A program made the translations under genes and the position numbers. A stretch of DNA of 64,000 nucleotides from Agrobacterium tumefaciens (GTDB lineage Bacteria; Pseudomonadota; Alphaproteobacteria; Rhizobiales; Rhizobiaceae). The notes under the pieces were generated by a model. The model ran no database searches, was not told where the DNA came from, and saw nothing but the letters and a program-made list of their open reading frames with translations. Where the stretch lies: positions 1,802,001 through 1,866,000 of the forward strand of contig CP048486.1 of the NCBI GenBank assembly GCA_025560025.1. Reading direction: 5' to 3'. Below are positions 1-8,580 of this stretch, piece after piece; position 1 is the first letter of the stretch; each line of letters begins with the position of its first letter.

Positions 1-656
1 CCGGTGCGGCCATCGATTATCTGGTGCAGTTGCACCCCGCTTTTGCCGAGGCGAAGGTGCTTGCCGAGAAGGAAGGCAAAGCCTTGGCGGTGTGGCTTGC
101 CGACCGCGCGCTCAGCCTTGCAGCATCCGCTTCCGCCGCAGCTGAGATCGCCGAGGATTTTCATGTGGTGCCGGAATTTCTCGGCAACCGTGCGCCCTTT
201 GCCGATCCCCATGCCCGCGCGGTCATTGCCGGTTATGGCATGGAGACCGGAGTGGATTCGCTCGTCGCGCTTTATGTGGCGGGCCTTCTCGGCCTCGGTT
301 ACGGGCTTCGCCAGATTATCGAAACGCAGGCCCGCAACGGCGCGCCGGTGGAAACCATCAGTGTCAGCGGCGGGGCCGGCGCTCATCCGCTTGCCCGGCA
401 GTTGCTGGCCGATGCGACTGGCCTTCCGGTCGAACTCACCGAATGCGAAGAGCCGGTGCTTCTCGGATCTGCGATGCTTGGGGCCGTTGCCGCCGGAACC
501 TATCCGGATCTGATGGCAGCGATGCCCGCCATGTCGCGGATTGCCAAATGTGCTTCGCCCGATCCTGCTTTTCAAAAGGTTCATCAGTCGCGGTACGACG
601 CGTTTCTGGCGCTCCAGAATGCGGCGCGGGCCATTCGCTCCGCCAGCCGTTCCTGA
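1..656 (+). CDS. FGGY-family carbohydrate kinase, D-ribulokinase-like (5'-truncated by window edge)
   Basis: C-terminal part of an FGGY-family sugar kinase; the reading frame is open from base 3, so the start lies outside the window. About 217 residues remain. Visible family marks are the GNRAPFADP segment (the NRxPxADP motif of ribulokinases), the ATP-side motif ISVSGGAGAHPLARQLLADA and the terminal VLLGSAMLGAVAAGTYPDL. These fit the D-ribulokinase branch (FGGY/YDR109C type) better than glycerol or xylulose kinase. It would phosphorylate a ketopentose or related polyol product with ATP in the cytoplasm. The next gene, an L-xylulose-reductase-like SDR, follows on the same strand after 57 bases, which suggests one pentose/pentitol catabolic operon. 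Substrate is inferred only. Confidence 0.8.
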   Translation, partial: GAAIDYLVQLHPAFAEAKVLAEKEGKALAVWLADRALSLAASASAAAEIAEDFHVVPEFLGNRAPFADPHARAVIAGYGMETGVDSLVALYVAGLLGLGYGLRQIIETQARNGAPVETISVSGGAGAHPLARQLLADATGLPVELTECEEPVLLGSAMLGAVAAGTYPDLMAAMPAMSRIAKCASPDPAFQKVHQSRYDAFLALQNAARAIRSASRS

Positions 657-713
657 AACGCGTCACAAGCTTAGATCATCCGGCCGTATTGGCCGCTAAA
701 TAACGAGGATTCC

Positions 714-1439
714 ATGCAATTTTCCGGAAAATCCGTCATCATCACCGGCGCAGGAAAAGGAATCGGCCGCGCCTGTGCGCAGCTGATGGCTGCACGCGGT
801 GCGGAAGTCGTGGCGATCAGCCGCACGCAGTCCGATCTCGACAGCCTGAAAAGCGAAATCGGCGGCCGTTCGATCCGCGTCGATCTCGCCGATGTGGCCG
901 CAACGCGGGCGGCCATGATCGAGGCGGGGCCGTGCGATTTCCTGATCAACAGCGCCGGCATCAATGTGCTCGAAAGCGTGCTCGATATGAGCGACGAAGG
1001 CTATGAGGCCGTGCTTGGCATCAACCTGCGCGCCGCTCTCGTTACCTGCCAGGAATTCGCCCGTGCCCGCGTTGCGAAGGGTGGCGGCGGTGCGATCGTC
1101 AACATCACCTCCATTGCCGGTCACCGCGGTTTTCAGGATCACCTCTGCTATGCGGCGTCGAAGGCCGGACTTGAAGGTGCAACGCGGGTTCTCGCCAAGG
1201 AACTCGGTCCGCATGGCATTCGTGTCAACGCTGTCGCGCCAACCATCACGCTGACGGAACTGGCTGCGGAAGCGTGGAACGATCCGGCCAAGAGCGAACC
1301 GATGATGGTTCGCCATCCCTTGAAGCGCTTTGCCGAGGCCGAAGATGTTGCGCAAAGTATCGCGCTGCTTCTGTCGGATGATAGCAGCATGATTTCCGGT
1401 GCCGTACTGCCCATCGACGGCGGTTTCCTTGCCGTCTGA
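714..1439 (+). CDS. SDR oxidoreductase, L-xylulose reductase-like
   Basis: A 241-residue classical short-chain dehydrogenase/reductase. The cofactor motif TGAGKGIG lies near residues 11-18. NSAG near 80-85, the catalytic Ser in NITSIAG and the YxxxK motif (YAASK) are all present. The segments AISRTQSDLDSL, GPHGIRVNAVAPT and the C-terminal DGGF closely resemble dicarbonyl/L-xylulose reductases of the DCXR type. An Arg-rich context after the second beta strand (SRTQ) argues for NADP(H). It probably interconverts a ketose and a pentitol. A GAGGA Shine-Dalgarno sits just before the ATG. It follows the kinase fragment directly and precedes a terminator, so it is probably the last gene of a polyol operon. 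The exact substrate cannot be read from sequence. Confidence 0.85.
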   Translation: MQFSGKSVIITGAGKGIGRACAQLMAARGAEVVAISRTQSDLDSLKSEIGGRSIRVDLADVAATRAAMIEAGPCDFLINSAGINVLESVLDMSDEGYEAVLGINLRAALVTCQEFARARVAKGGGGAIVNITSIAGHRGFQDHLCYAASKAGLEGATRVLAKELGPHGIRVNAVAPTITLTELAAEAWNDPAKSEPMMVRHPLKRFAEAEDVAQSIALLLSDDSSMISGAVLPIDGGFLAV

Positions 1440-1539
1440 AACGGCCGCGTCTCGCAAATTTTGCGAATAAAATCCGAAAACCTCTCCCCCTAAATCTTCG
1501 GTACGAGGCCGAACGGGGAGAGGCTTGTCGTTATTCTTC

Positions 1540-1562
1540 GCCCGGCTGTTTGTCGGGCTTTT
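1540..1562 (+). terminator. Rho-independent terminator after the kinase/SDR operon
   Basis: GCCCGGC (1540-1546), loop TGTTT, GTCGGGC (1552-1558), then TTTT. The stem is 7 bp with one G-T pair. It lies between the SDR gene and the convergent PRC-barrel gene. A longer-range stem, CCTCTCCCC (1481-1489) with GGGGAGAGG (1515-1523), lies just upstream. Confidence 0.6.
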
Positions 1563-1570
1563 CCTGAAGA

Positions 1571-1867
1571 TTAGTGGCGGTGCTCAGGCATGTCCTTGAG
1601 CTGGTCCTTGGTCCATGAGGTGACCGCGTGGACATCACCGTCCTCGTCGCGCATGAAATCGAGGTCGCTGAGCGGTACTGCGACGGGCTTTGCGCCGATA
1701 CCGAGAAAGCCACCGACATCAATGATCGCGGTGCTGCCAGCGCCGACGCCGTGGACATGATCGACCTTGCCGACTTTGTGGTTATCCGCGCCATAAACAG
1801 TCGCGCCTTCCAGAACGGACGAAACCAGTTCGGTTTTGACGAGGCGTACATGATTGGTGTGATCCAC
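1571..1867 (-). CDS. PRC-barrel domain protein
   Basis: A 98-residue soluble protein dominated by one PRC-barrel domain. It shows VLEGATVYGADNHKVGKVD, the usual opening strand pair of PRC-barrels, followed by GGFLGIGAKPVAVPLSDL. There is no signal peptide or membrane segment. Rhizobiales carry many such small PRC-barrel proteins, often stress-related; no specific role is established here. The start is preceded by an AGGAGAAAG Shine-Dalgarno. It stands alone and converges on the SDR operon. The domain assignment is good, the function unknown. Confidence 0.8.
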   Translation of the reverse strand: MDHTNHVRLVKTELVSSVLEGATVYGADNHKVGKVDHVHGVGAGSTAIIDVGGFLGIGAKPVAVPLSDLDFMRDEDGDVHAVTSWTKDQLKDMPEHRH

Positions 1868-2053
1868 TTTTCTTTCTCCTGCTTGGGGTTACAGGACAGG
1901 AACTCGTGCATGGCGAAACCGTTCCATCCGCATCGTGCCAAAATGGCATAAGCACCGTCAATCCGGTGTCACCAAACCGGAATAACGTTTCAAAGCGATA
2001 TTATCTGTTGGGCTTGATTTGATTGAGCCAATTCCCTCAAAAATCATGCTTGA

Positions 2054-2096
2054 AAAGATTGAACGCGCGTGCAATATGAACGCGTGTTCAATCTTT
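2054..2096. promoter_or_regulatory. 17-bp near-perfect inverted repeat upstream of the phosphatase operon
   Basis: AAAGATTGAACGCGCGT (2054-2070) and ACGCGTGTTCAATCTTT (2080-2096) pair over 17 bp with one G-T and a 9-base loop. The right arm ends 19 bases before the ATG at 2116. There is no T-run after it, so a terminator is unlikely. It may be an operator for a dimeric regulator or a leader hairpin. Confidence 0.5.
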
Positions 2097-2115
2097 CTAG
2101 AGATGGTTATTTCGC

Positions 2116-2955
2116 ATGGACCTGATGCCCTATCCGGATACGTTGGCAGCCCGTGCCGAACTGTGCCGCAGCATTATTCTTTCCGCAGGCGAACTGGTGC
2201 TGAAAGGCTTTGAGGGTGAGGCGACGCGCAGCTTCTCGATGAAGGGTCCGCAGGACTTTCTGACGGTGACGGATGCTGCCTCCGAAGCGCATATTCGCGG
2301 TGCGATCTCGGCCTGCTTTCCCAATGACAGTTTTTTTGGCGAGGAGGGCGGCGGTGTAATCGGCGACCGTGTCTGGGTCGTCGATCCCGTGGACGGCACC
2401 GCGAACTTCGCCCGTGGCATACCGCATTTCTGCATTTCTATCGCCTATGTTGAAAATGGGCGAACCGAAATCGGCGCGATCTACAATCCCGCGCTCAACG
2501 AGCTTTATTTCGCCCGCCGCGGCGAGGGGGCGACACGCAACGGGCAGCCGATCCGGGTTGCGGAAACGCAACGTTTCGATGCGGCATCAATCGAAATGGG
2601 CTGGTCGACGCGTATAGCCAATGCCACCTATCTCGATGTCGTCAAGAACCTGCTCGATATGGGCACCAATGTGCGCCGTGCCGGTTCCGGCGCGCTGGCG
2701 CTTGCCTATGTTGCCGATGGCCGTTCCGATGCCTATCTCGAATTGCACATGAATTCATGGGATTGTCTTGCGGGACTGTTACTCGTCAGCGAAGCTGGCG
2801 GCGATGTCTGCCCCTTCCTGGAGATTGGTAGTCTTGAAGATGGTGGGCCGGTGCTGGCCGCAGCTGGCGGCGTTGCGAGCGGCGTCAGCCAGGCATCGAA
2901 GATACCATTGGCAGAGCGGCAGCCTTCGGATCGGCAGCAGGCCCTATCGGCGTGA
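2116..2955 (+). CDS. Inositol monophosphatase family phosphatase (first copy)
   Basis: A 279-residue Mg-dependent, Li-sensitive-type phosphatase. All metal-site motifs are visible: DFLTVTDAASE, GEEGGG, WVVDPVDGTANFARG and NSWDCLAG. Family members hydrolyse inositol phosphates, histidinol phosphate, fructose-1,6-bisphosphate or PAP; the sequence alone does not choose among them. It starts a co-oriented set with a DSP-type phosphatase, a metallophosphoesterase and a Na/Pi transporter, so release and disposal of phosphate is the common theme. A paralogue lies at 15122-16039, also directly before a DSP-type gene. The ribosome site before the ATG is weak (AGAGATGG), and a large inverted repeat lies immediately upstream. 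Confidence 0.88.
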   Translation: MDLMPYPDTLAARAELCRSIILSAGELVLKGFEGEATRSFSMKGPQDFLTVTDAASEAHIRGAISACFPNDSFFGEEGGGVIGDRVWVVDPVDGTANFARGIPHFCISIAYVENGRTEIGAIYNPALNELYFARRGEGATRNGQPIRVAETQRFDAASIEMGWSTRIANATYLDVVKNLLDMGTNVRRAGSGALALAYVADGRSDAYLELHMNSWDCLAGLLLVSEAGGDVCPFLEIGSLEDGGPVLAAAGGVASGVSQASKIPLAERQPSDRQQALSA

Positions 2956-2965
2956 ATTTAGACGG

Positions 2966-2986
2966 GCACCCTTCCGTGAAGGGTGC
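2966..2986 (+). other. Intercistronic hairpin before the first DSP-type phosphatase
   Basis: GCACCCTTC (2966-2974), loop CGT, GAAGGGTGC (2978-2986): a perfect 9-bp stem in the short gap between the two phosphatase genes, 11 bases before the GGAGG ribosome site. No T-run follows. It may tune processing or translation. Confidence 0.45.
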
Positions 2987-3008
2987 TTGGTGTATGTGGA
3001 GGAATGAC

Positions 3009-3617
3009 ATGGATGGACCCGTTTATGCCCGGCCTGCGATCAGCCTGATTGCGAAAGGGCTCGGCCCGCATAATGCTGCGCTTTATATCGGCGGCAGCGA
3101 TGGTGCGAGCGATCTCGGGCTCCTGCGCCGGCACGGCATTACCACCGTCGTTAATTGCGCCGTCAATCTGGATATCAATCTCGTGCAGGCAACGGCGGAA
3201 GAGGGCGACAGGCGTGCCGTGGGTTATGGCGATATCCGCTATTACAAGCTCGGTCTCATCGATGGCGAAGGCAGCCCCGACACCATGATGCTGGGGGCCT
3301 ACTACATCCTCGACGGTGCGCTTCGCCAGACCATGCCGAAGCGGGAAACCTATCCCTTCCCCGATGGTGGCAATGTGCTCGTCAATTGCCGCAGCGGCCG
3401 CAGCCGGTCCGTATCATTGGTCGCGCTCTTCCTGCACAAGCAGCAGCCGCATCTCTATCCCACACTTGACGATGCACTGGCCGTGATCCGCACGAAGCGG
3501 GAATTGCGCCCGGATGAATGGTTCGAGACGCCGAAACCTATGCTCTATGCCGCAGCCCGCCGTGCTTCCGACTGGATTGACATGGTCGAGGGCAGAAAGA
3601 CTGTTCAATCATGCTGA
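3009..3617 (+). CDS. Dual-specificity/protein-tyrosine-phosphatase-like protein (first copy)
   Basis: A 202-residue cysteine phosphatase. The CX5R signature is CRSGRSR, with nucleophile Cys127 and Arg133, preceded by a hydrophobic strand (NVLVN). An upstream YIGGSDGASDL...GITTVVNC segment is typical of the DSP fold. The ATG at 3009 was chosen over an upstream in-frame ATG at 2952 because GGAGG lies at 2998-3002. Substrate could be phosphoprotein, but many bacterial DSP-fold enzymes act on phosphoinositols or other small phosphates, which fits the inositol-phosphatase-family neighbour. Its end overlaps the next start by 7 bases, implying translational coupling. A paralogue at 16089-16715 shares VVNCAVNLD and the P-loop context. 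Confidence 0.8.
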   Translation: MDGPVYARPAISLIAKGLGPHNAALYIGGSDGASDLGLLRRHGITTVVNCAVNLDINLVQATAEEGDRRAVGYGDIRYYKLGLIDGEGSPDTMMLGAYYILDGALRQTMPKRETYPFPDGGNVLVNCRSGRSRSVSLVALFLHKQQPHLYPTLDDALAVIRTKRELRPDEWFETPKPMLYAAARRASDWIDMVEGRKTVQSC

Positions 3618-5293
3618 AACGCACGCTTCCCTCCGTCGCCGTCATTGCCGATGCCCATTTTCATGACACGGCGGCCGATTTCGGTTTCCCCGGCATAGAG
3701 ATCGGTGGTGAGCGCATCACCATGCGCAGCTGGTCGGATACGCGCGAATCCACCCGGGTTTTCAACGAAAGCGCCGATGCGTTGCATGCCGCGCTCGAAG
3801 AGGTGCGGCAGCGCGGCATTCGCCACGTGGTGCTGCTTGGCGACTATACCGACGACGGCCAGCGGGCGACCTCCGAGACGCTGAAGGGTATTCTGGAGCA
3901 CCATCGCAATGCCCATGGCACCGCCTTTTATGCATTGCCCGGAAATCACGATATTTTCGGCCCGCGTGGCCGGCACCATACCAAGGAGTTCCTGACGGAG
4001 AACGGCAAATGCCTTTCCGTTTCGAGCGATGCGCGGCGGGCCGGCGAACGGGTCGTGATCAGCGACCGGATGTATTGCGAGGGTTATCCTGCGGGCCTGG
4101 AGCCAATGGCGGCCTTCGGTTATTTCCGCCGGCCGGACTACCTGCACTGGGAAACACCGTTCGGGCTTTCCGATGCGGCGGAAGACCGCCTCTACGAGGT
4201 GCGCTCGCCCGATGGCCGCAATGTCTACCAGCTGATGGACGCTTCCTATCTGGTGGAGCCGGAACCCGGCCTCTGGCTGCTGATGATCGACGCCAATATT
4301 TTCGAACCGCTCGACGGTACTTTCGAGAGGGGTGAAGAATCAGCCTTCACCGACAGCACCTCCGGCGGCTGGAATGCGCTCTTGCGCAGCAAACCCTTCA
4401 TCATCGACTGGATTGCCGATGTGCGTGAGAGGGCGGAGGCGCTCGGCAAGACCTTGCTCGGTTTCTCCCACTATCCGGCGCTCGATCCCTTCGATGGCGC
4501 AAGCGGTGCCGAAAGCGCGCTGTTCGGCGAAACCAATGTCGTGCGCCGCACGCCTCGAAAGGCAGTTGAGGATGCGTTGATCAAGGCCGGGCTTAAACTT
4601 CATTTTAGCGGGCATCTGCATGTGGAAGGTGTGACCCGCCGCGGGGAGGGCGAAACCTCGCTCACCAATATCGCCGTGCCGTCCCTGGTCGCCTTTCCGC
4701 CCGCCTTCAAGATTGTGCATCCTTCGCAGCACGAAGTTTCCGTCGAAACGGTGGAAATGGCCGCCCTGCCGATCAACGATCGCATTTGCCGGGGTTATGC
4801 GCAGGAAACCGCACTTGCGGGCGAGGATGAGGATGCGGCGTTTGCGGCGGGCGATTACGGTGATTTCCTGCTTGGCCATAAACGCGCGCTGATCAGGCAT
4901 CGTTATTTCACAAAGGAGTGGCCAGCCGGGATCGTGGCGGCGATTGCGGATAAAACCGTATCGGAGGTTATCGGCCTGCTGGGAGAGCAGAATATTGCCC
5001 CGCATGATGCCGTCCTGTCCTCCGGACTGCCGATGTTCGAGCTGATTGCCGACTGGTATTGCCTGCGTCAGGGCGCGGGCCTGGCGCTTGCGCATATCGA
5101 GCCTCAACGGCTTTCCCTTTACCGGGTGCTGGCGGCGCGTTTTGGCCGCGAGCCCGATCATCACGACGGTTCGGTCAAGAGTTTTATCGAAATCTTCTTC
5201 GGCGCCCTCGGGCTGTTTCTAGAGCGTGCCGAAGGCGGTTCGCAGCATCTGGAACTGCGTCTCACACCGCAACGTCAATCCATGGCGGTGTGA
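3611..5293 (+). CDS. Calcineurin-like metallophosphoesterase
   Basis: A 560-residue cytoplasmic metallophosphoesterase without an obvious signal peptide. Binuclear metal motifs occur in order: IADAHFHD (residues 12-19, the DxH motif), LLGDYTDDG (near 80), LPGNHDIFG (near 114) and FSGHLHVEG (near 337). The C-terminal ~170 residues lack recognisable motifs and make it longer than a minimal calcineurin-like domain. It probably cleaves a phosphomono- or diester; specificity is not visible. Its start lies inside the end of the DSP-type gene (7-base overlap), so it is translated from the same mRNA. Together with the two preceding phosphatases it forms a three-enzyme phosphate-releasing set feeding the adjacent Na/Pi transporter. 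Confidence 0.85.
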   Translation: MLKRTLPSVAVIADAHFHDTAADFGFPGIEIGGERITMRSWSDTRESTRVFNESADALHAALEEVRQRGIRHVVLLGDYTDDGQRATSETLKGILEHHRNAHGTAFYALPGNHDIFGPRGRHHTKEFLTENGKCLSVSSDARRAGERVVISDRMYCEGYPAGLEPMAAFGYFRRPDYLHWETPFGLSDAAEDRLYEVRSPDGRNVYQLMDASYLVEPEPGLWLLMIDANIFEPLDGTFERGEESAFTDSTSGGWNALLRSKPFIIDWIADVRERAEALGKTLLGFSHYPALDPFDGASGAESALFGETNVVRRTPRKAVEDALIKAGLKLHFSGHLHVEGVTRRGEGETSLTNIAVPSLVAFPPAFKIVHPSQHEVSVETVEMAALPINDRICRGYAQETALAGEDEDAAFAAGDYGDFLLGHKRALIRHRYFTKEWPAGIVAAIADKTVSEVIGLLGEQNIAPHDAVLSSGLPMFELIADWYCLRQGAGLALAHIEPQRLSLYRVLAARFGREPDHHDGSVKSFIEIFFGALGLFLERAEGGSQHLELRLTPQRQSMAV

Positions 5294-5390
5294 TACGAAG
5301 ATTTTTTCGCCGCAATCGGCGATGTGAACGGGGCATCTCAGCGGCCCCTCCGGGAAGAGTGGCGGCAGGCAGGACAGGCGAGGTGATCTA

Positions 5391-7034
5391 GTGGAATCGG
5401 TCGTTGTCAGCATCAATCTGTTCGGTGCGGTGGCCCTGCTGCTTTTCGGCCTTGGGCAGATCAAGGAAGGGATGTCCCGCGCTTTCGGCGCCAGGCTTCG
5501 CATCGGGCTGGCGGCCGGTACCCGCGGCGGGTTTCGCTCCTTCATCGCCGGCCTCGTGGCGACGATCGCCCTGCAGAGTTCGACTGCCACGGCGCTGATG
5601 GTCGCCTCCTTCGTCGAAAAAGACCTCATCGCTCCGGCGATGGCGCAGATCGTGCTGCTCGGCGCCAATGTCGGCACCGCCACAACGGCGTGGATTGTCG
5701 CACTCGGGCTTGGCTGGTTGTCGCCCATGCTGATCCTTGCCGGCGTCATTTTGCTGCGCGGAAAATCGGTGCAGCGACAGGGCGCGGGTGCGGCCCTTGC
5801 CGGCGTCGGTCTGATGTTGCTTTCCCTGCATCTTCTCTCGGCGGCCACGGATCCCATCCGGCAGTCGCAGTCGCTGAACCTCTTCATTTCCATGCTTGGC
5901 AATGCCTGGCCGGTTGCATTGATCTTTTCGGCGGTACTGGCCGTGCTGGCGTCCTCCAGCCTCGCCATCGTCGTTCTCATCCTGTCGCTTGCGGCAAGCG
6001 GCGGCATCGAAACGAGCCTTGTCATCGTGCTGGTGCTCGGCGCCAATCTCGGCGGCGCGGTTCCGCCGGTGCTGGCAACGCTGAAGGCGCCGGTTGCGGC
6101 GCGCCGGGTGGCGCTCGGCAACCTCATCGTCCGCACGACCGGCTGTGTCGCAGCCCTGCCGCTTGCGGGGTATGGCGCGGCACTGCTCGACATGTCGCCT
6201 TTCTCGCACGCCAATCTTGCTGTTGATGCGCATCTCATCTTCAACCTCACGGTTGCCGTCATCGCATGGCCGCTATCGCCCCTGCTGCTGCGGGTGACGA
6301 CCGCGCTGCTGCCGGAAAAAGAGGGAGCCGAAAGCAGCCGCAGCTATCTCGACACGCACGATCTGAACCAGCCGGTTGCGGCTCTTGCCGGGGCGAGCCG
6401 CGAAGTGATGCTGGTCGGTGACCTGATCGAGCGCATGCTGCGTCAGGCAAGCGACGCCATGCGCGACAGCGATCTTTCGAAACTCAATGATATCAGCGCG
6501 CTGGAAGGTCGGGTCGATCGTATCCAGCACGCCATCAAGGTCTATGTCCTCAAGGTTGGCCGGGATGGATTGTGCCAGAAGGACCAGCGGCGCGCGATGG
6601 ATATCGTCGAATATGCCATCAATCTGGAACATATCGGCGACATCATCGAGAAGGGTATCCGCCCGGAAATCGCCAAGAAGATCGACCTCGGTCTCAGCTT
6701 CTCCGATGACGGCAAAAGCGAACTGGAGCGTCTTTTCTCCATCACGCTCGACAATATCCGCATGGCGCAATCGGTTTTCGCAACCCGCAATGCCGATCTT
6801 GCCCGCCGGCTGGTCGAGGTGAAGGAGGATGTGCGGCGACTGGAAAAGCAGTCTTCGGACCGTCATCTCCAGCGTCTGCGCGATGGCCGGGCCGACAGCA
6901 TCCAGACAAGCTCCGTGCATCTCGACATGCTGCGCGATCTGAAACGCATCAACGCCCATATCGCCGCCGTCGCCCATCCAATTCTCGATGAAAGCGGTCT
7001 TCTGATCGAAAGCCGGATCAAGCAGGCGGGTTAG
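5391..7034 (+). CDS. Na/Pi cotransporter family protein with C-terminal PhoU-like domain
   Basis: A 547-residue inner-membrane protein of the NptA/YjbB type. The N-terminal ~300 residues hold two inverted Na/Pi-cotransporter repeats, each with a QSSTAT- or SSSLA-type motif (ALQSSTATALMV near 60; VLASSSLAIVVL near 185) and GANVGT/GANLGG. Residues ~330-540 are helical and PhoU-like. Bacterial homologues such as E. coli YjbB can export phosphate, so this gene could vent Pi released by the neighbouring phosphatases; import is the alternative. The start is GTG, chosen because AGGTGA lies just upstream and the membrane segment begins directly after. It ends 41 bases from the convergent LacI gene. 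Confidence 0.85.
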   Translation: MESVVVSINLFGAVALLLFGLGQIKEGMSRAFGARLRIGLAAGTRGGFRSFIAGLVATIALQSSTATALMVASFVEKDLIAPAMAQIVLLGANVGTATTAWIVALGLGWLSPMLILAGVILLRGKSVQRQGAGAALAGVGLMLLSLHLLSAATDPIRQSQSLNLFISMLGNAWPVALIFSAVLAVLASSSLAIVVLILSLAASGGIETSLVIVLVLGANLGGAVPPVLATLKAPVAARRVALGNLIVRTTGCVAALPLAGYGAALLDMSPFSHANLAVDAHLIFNLTVAVIAWPLSPLLLRVTTALLPEKEGAESSRSYLDTHDLNQPVAALAGASREVMLVGDLIERMLRQASDAMRDSDLSKLNDISALEGRVDRIQHAIKVYVLKVGRDGLCQKDQRRAMDIVEYAINLEHIGDIIEKGIRPEIAKKIDLGLSFSDDGKSELERLFSITLDNIRMAQSVFATRNADLARRLVEVKEDVRRLEKQSSDRHLQRLRDGRADSIQTSSVHLDMLRDLKRINAHIAAVAHPILDESGLLIESRIKQAG

Positions 7035-7075
7035 AGCAAAATCGCGCAGCAATTTTATGCCCTGTGTGCATTTGT

Positions 7076-8062
7076 CTAACGCGCGGTAATGCGCTCGACC
7101 ATCGCAACGGGCACGACCTGAAGCCGCGTTTCCGGCTCGTCGCTGTCAAGCGCGGTCAGGACCTTCTCGGTCAGCGCGTCGAAGGATTGGGCAACGGTGG
7201 TCAGCTGATAGCTTTTCCAGCCGGCCTGCGGAATATCGTCGAAACCGACGATCGACACGTCTTCCGGCACCCGGCGGCCCATTTCCAGCCGCGCCGCATC
7301 CATGAAACCGAGCGCGAGCAGGTCGTTCACACAGAAGGCCCCGTCTATCGTCTTGTCGACCAGCAATTCGCAGCCGGCCTGATAACCGCTGTCATAACTC
7401 GTCGAGCCGCCCGACCAGGGGACGACCTCGATGCCTTCGGTGGTCATGCGCTGGGTGAAAGCGCCGGCGCGGCGCAACTGTGCGGGCGTCTGGCTGCCGC
7501 TGGAAACGACCGCGACCTTCCTGCATTTTGCCTCCACAAGCCGCGTGGCGGCGAGATCGGCACCGTGGGAATCGTCGCTCAGCACCATGTTCGTATCGGT
7601 CCGGTCGAGGAGCCTGTTGATGAGGATGAGACGTACGCCGTTGGCGATGCACTCGTCGACGATCGAGGCCGGCGGTTCGCCGGACAGGACGATAATCGCC
7701 TGAGCGCGAAACTCGAAGAGCAGCTCGATCAGCGGCGCGATATCCTTGCGTGCATCCGCCGCGTTCAACAGCAGGCACTGCAGACCGCGACGCAAAAGGC
7801 CGATACTGAGCAGATCGAGCTGCTTTGAAATGAATGGCGAGCTGAGATTGGCCCCGACCACCCCGATGAGATTGGAACGGTCATTGTTAAGGCCCTGGGC
7901 CAGACGGTTGACGCGGTAGCCAAGTTCGTGTGCGGCCTTCAACACCTTGCGCCGGACAGCCTTCGATACGCTGCCGCCAGGGGTGAAAGTGCGCGAGACG
8001 GCGGAGCGCGAAACACCGGCCTTTTTCGCCACTTCTTCGGCCGTCACGAACCCTCGCGTCAT
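7076..8062 (-). CDS. LacI-family transcriptional regulator
   Basis: A 328-residue LacI/GalR regulator. The N-terminal helix-turn-helix (VTAEEVAKKAGVSRSAVSRTF, residues 6-26) is followed by a hinge helix and a periplasmic-binding-protein-like effector domain (GVVGANLSSPF to the C-terminus), including the usual VSIVGFDDIP. It is transcribed divergently from the ABC importer at 8581, with the ~520-base gap between them, so it probably controls that operon in response to the imported ligand. The effector pocket suggests a sugar or sugar-phosphate ligand, but this is inference. I could not identify a clean operator with certainty. Confidence 0.85.
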   Translation of the reverse strand: MTRGFVTAEEVAKKAGVSRSAVSRTFTPGGSVSKAVRRKVLKAAHELGYRVNRLAQGLNNDRSNLIGVVGANLSSPFISKQLDLLSIGLLRRGLQCLLLNAADARKDIAPLIELLFEFRAQAIIVLSGEPPASIVDECIANGVRLILINRLLDRTDTNMVLSDDSHGADLAATRLVEAKCRKVAVVSSGSQTPAQLRRAGAFTQRMTTEGIEVVPWSGGSTSYDSGYQAGCELLVDKTIDGAFCVNDLLALGFMDAARLEMGRRVPEDVSIVGFDDIPQAGWKSYQLTTVAQSFDALTEKVLTALDSDEPETRLQVVPVAMVERITAR

Positions 8063-8580
8063 TCAACTCCCCCTTGTGAAACCTCATGTCTGATATCACA
8101 GGCCATAGGGGATCGACTATTCCAATCGTAATATTTCTGCTGGCAGGCGCTCCTGTGCAGGAAAGGCGATCCCTGCTTTTGCCAGCAAATATATCGTCCT
8201 CTTCATCATCATTTTGCCGGAAAAGACGATTGCGCATGGGCCGGCGTAAAAATTTACAAAAATGAATCAATAAAATCATTTAAAAACAATATGATAAACC
8301 AATGATCGCGTGTGCATTTTTTCGTTGACAAAATGCCGTTTAGGATCGATCATGCATTCCAAGGTCAGGCATTTTATGGAATTTTCATTCTATATTTTGC
8401 TTGCCGGCGATGTTCCCAGGAGGAGCTGGATCATCGTTGCTTGCGGGCCTGATATGCCCGCTGCTGAAGCATTGACACATTGCTCATGTTCGACGCACGC
8501 GCCGCCTGTATCGCAGGTTGCGCGCAGGCGGATGCTTGCCCGCGTGTCGGAGCAATGTTGCGGCCATATGGGGAGGAATA
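8063..8580. promoter_or_regulatory. Divergent control region between LacI regulator and ABC importer
   Basis: A 518-base region without a convincing gene. It holds an 8-bp inverted repeat TGCTGGCA (8138-8145) / TGCCAGCA (8180-8187) around an internally repetitive GCAGG/CCTGC core. An AT-rich tract runs from about 8245 to 8305, and a consensus -35 TTGACA lies at 8325-8330 pointing at the importer; the matching -10 is poor. The importer's GGGGAGG ribosome site is at 8570-8576. The leader would be about 230 bases. Confidence 0.4.

Noticed and set aside
3605..5164. Long minus-strand open frames opposite the metallophosphoesterase gene
   Set aside because: They are antisense shadows of a strong coding frame, with Arg/His-rich composition and no domain or ribosome site.
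5219..6262. 347-codon minus-strand frame opposite the Na/Pi transporter gene
   Set aside because: Low-complexity Ser/Arg/Pro composition, fully explained by the GC-rich sense gene.
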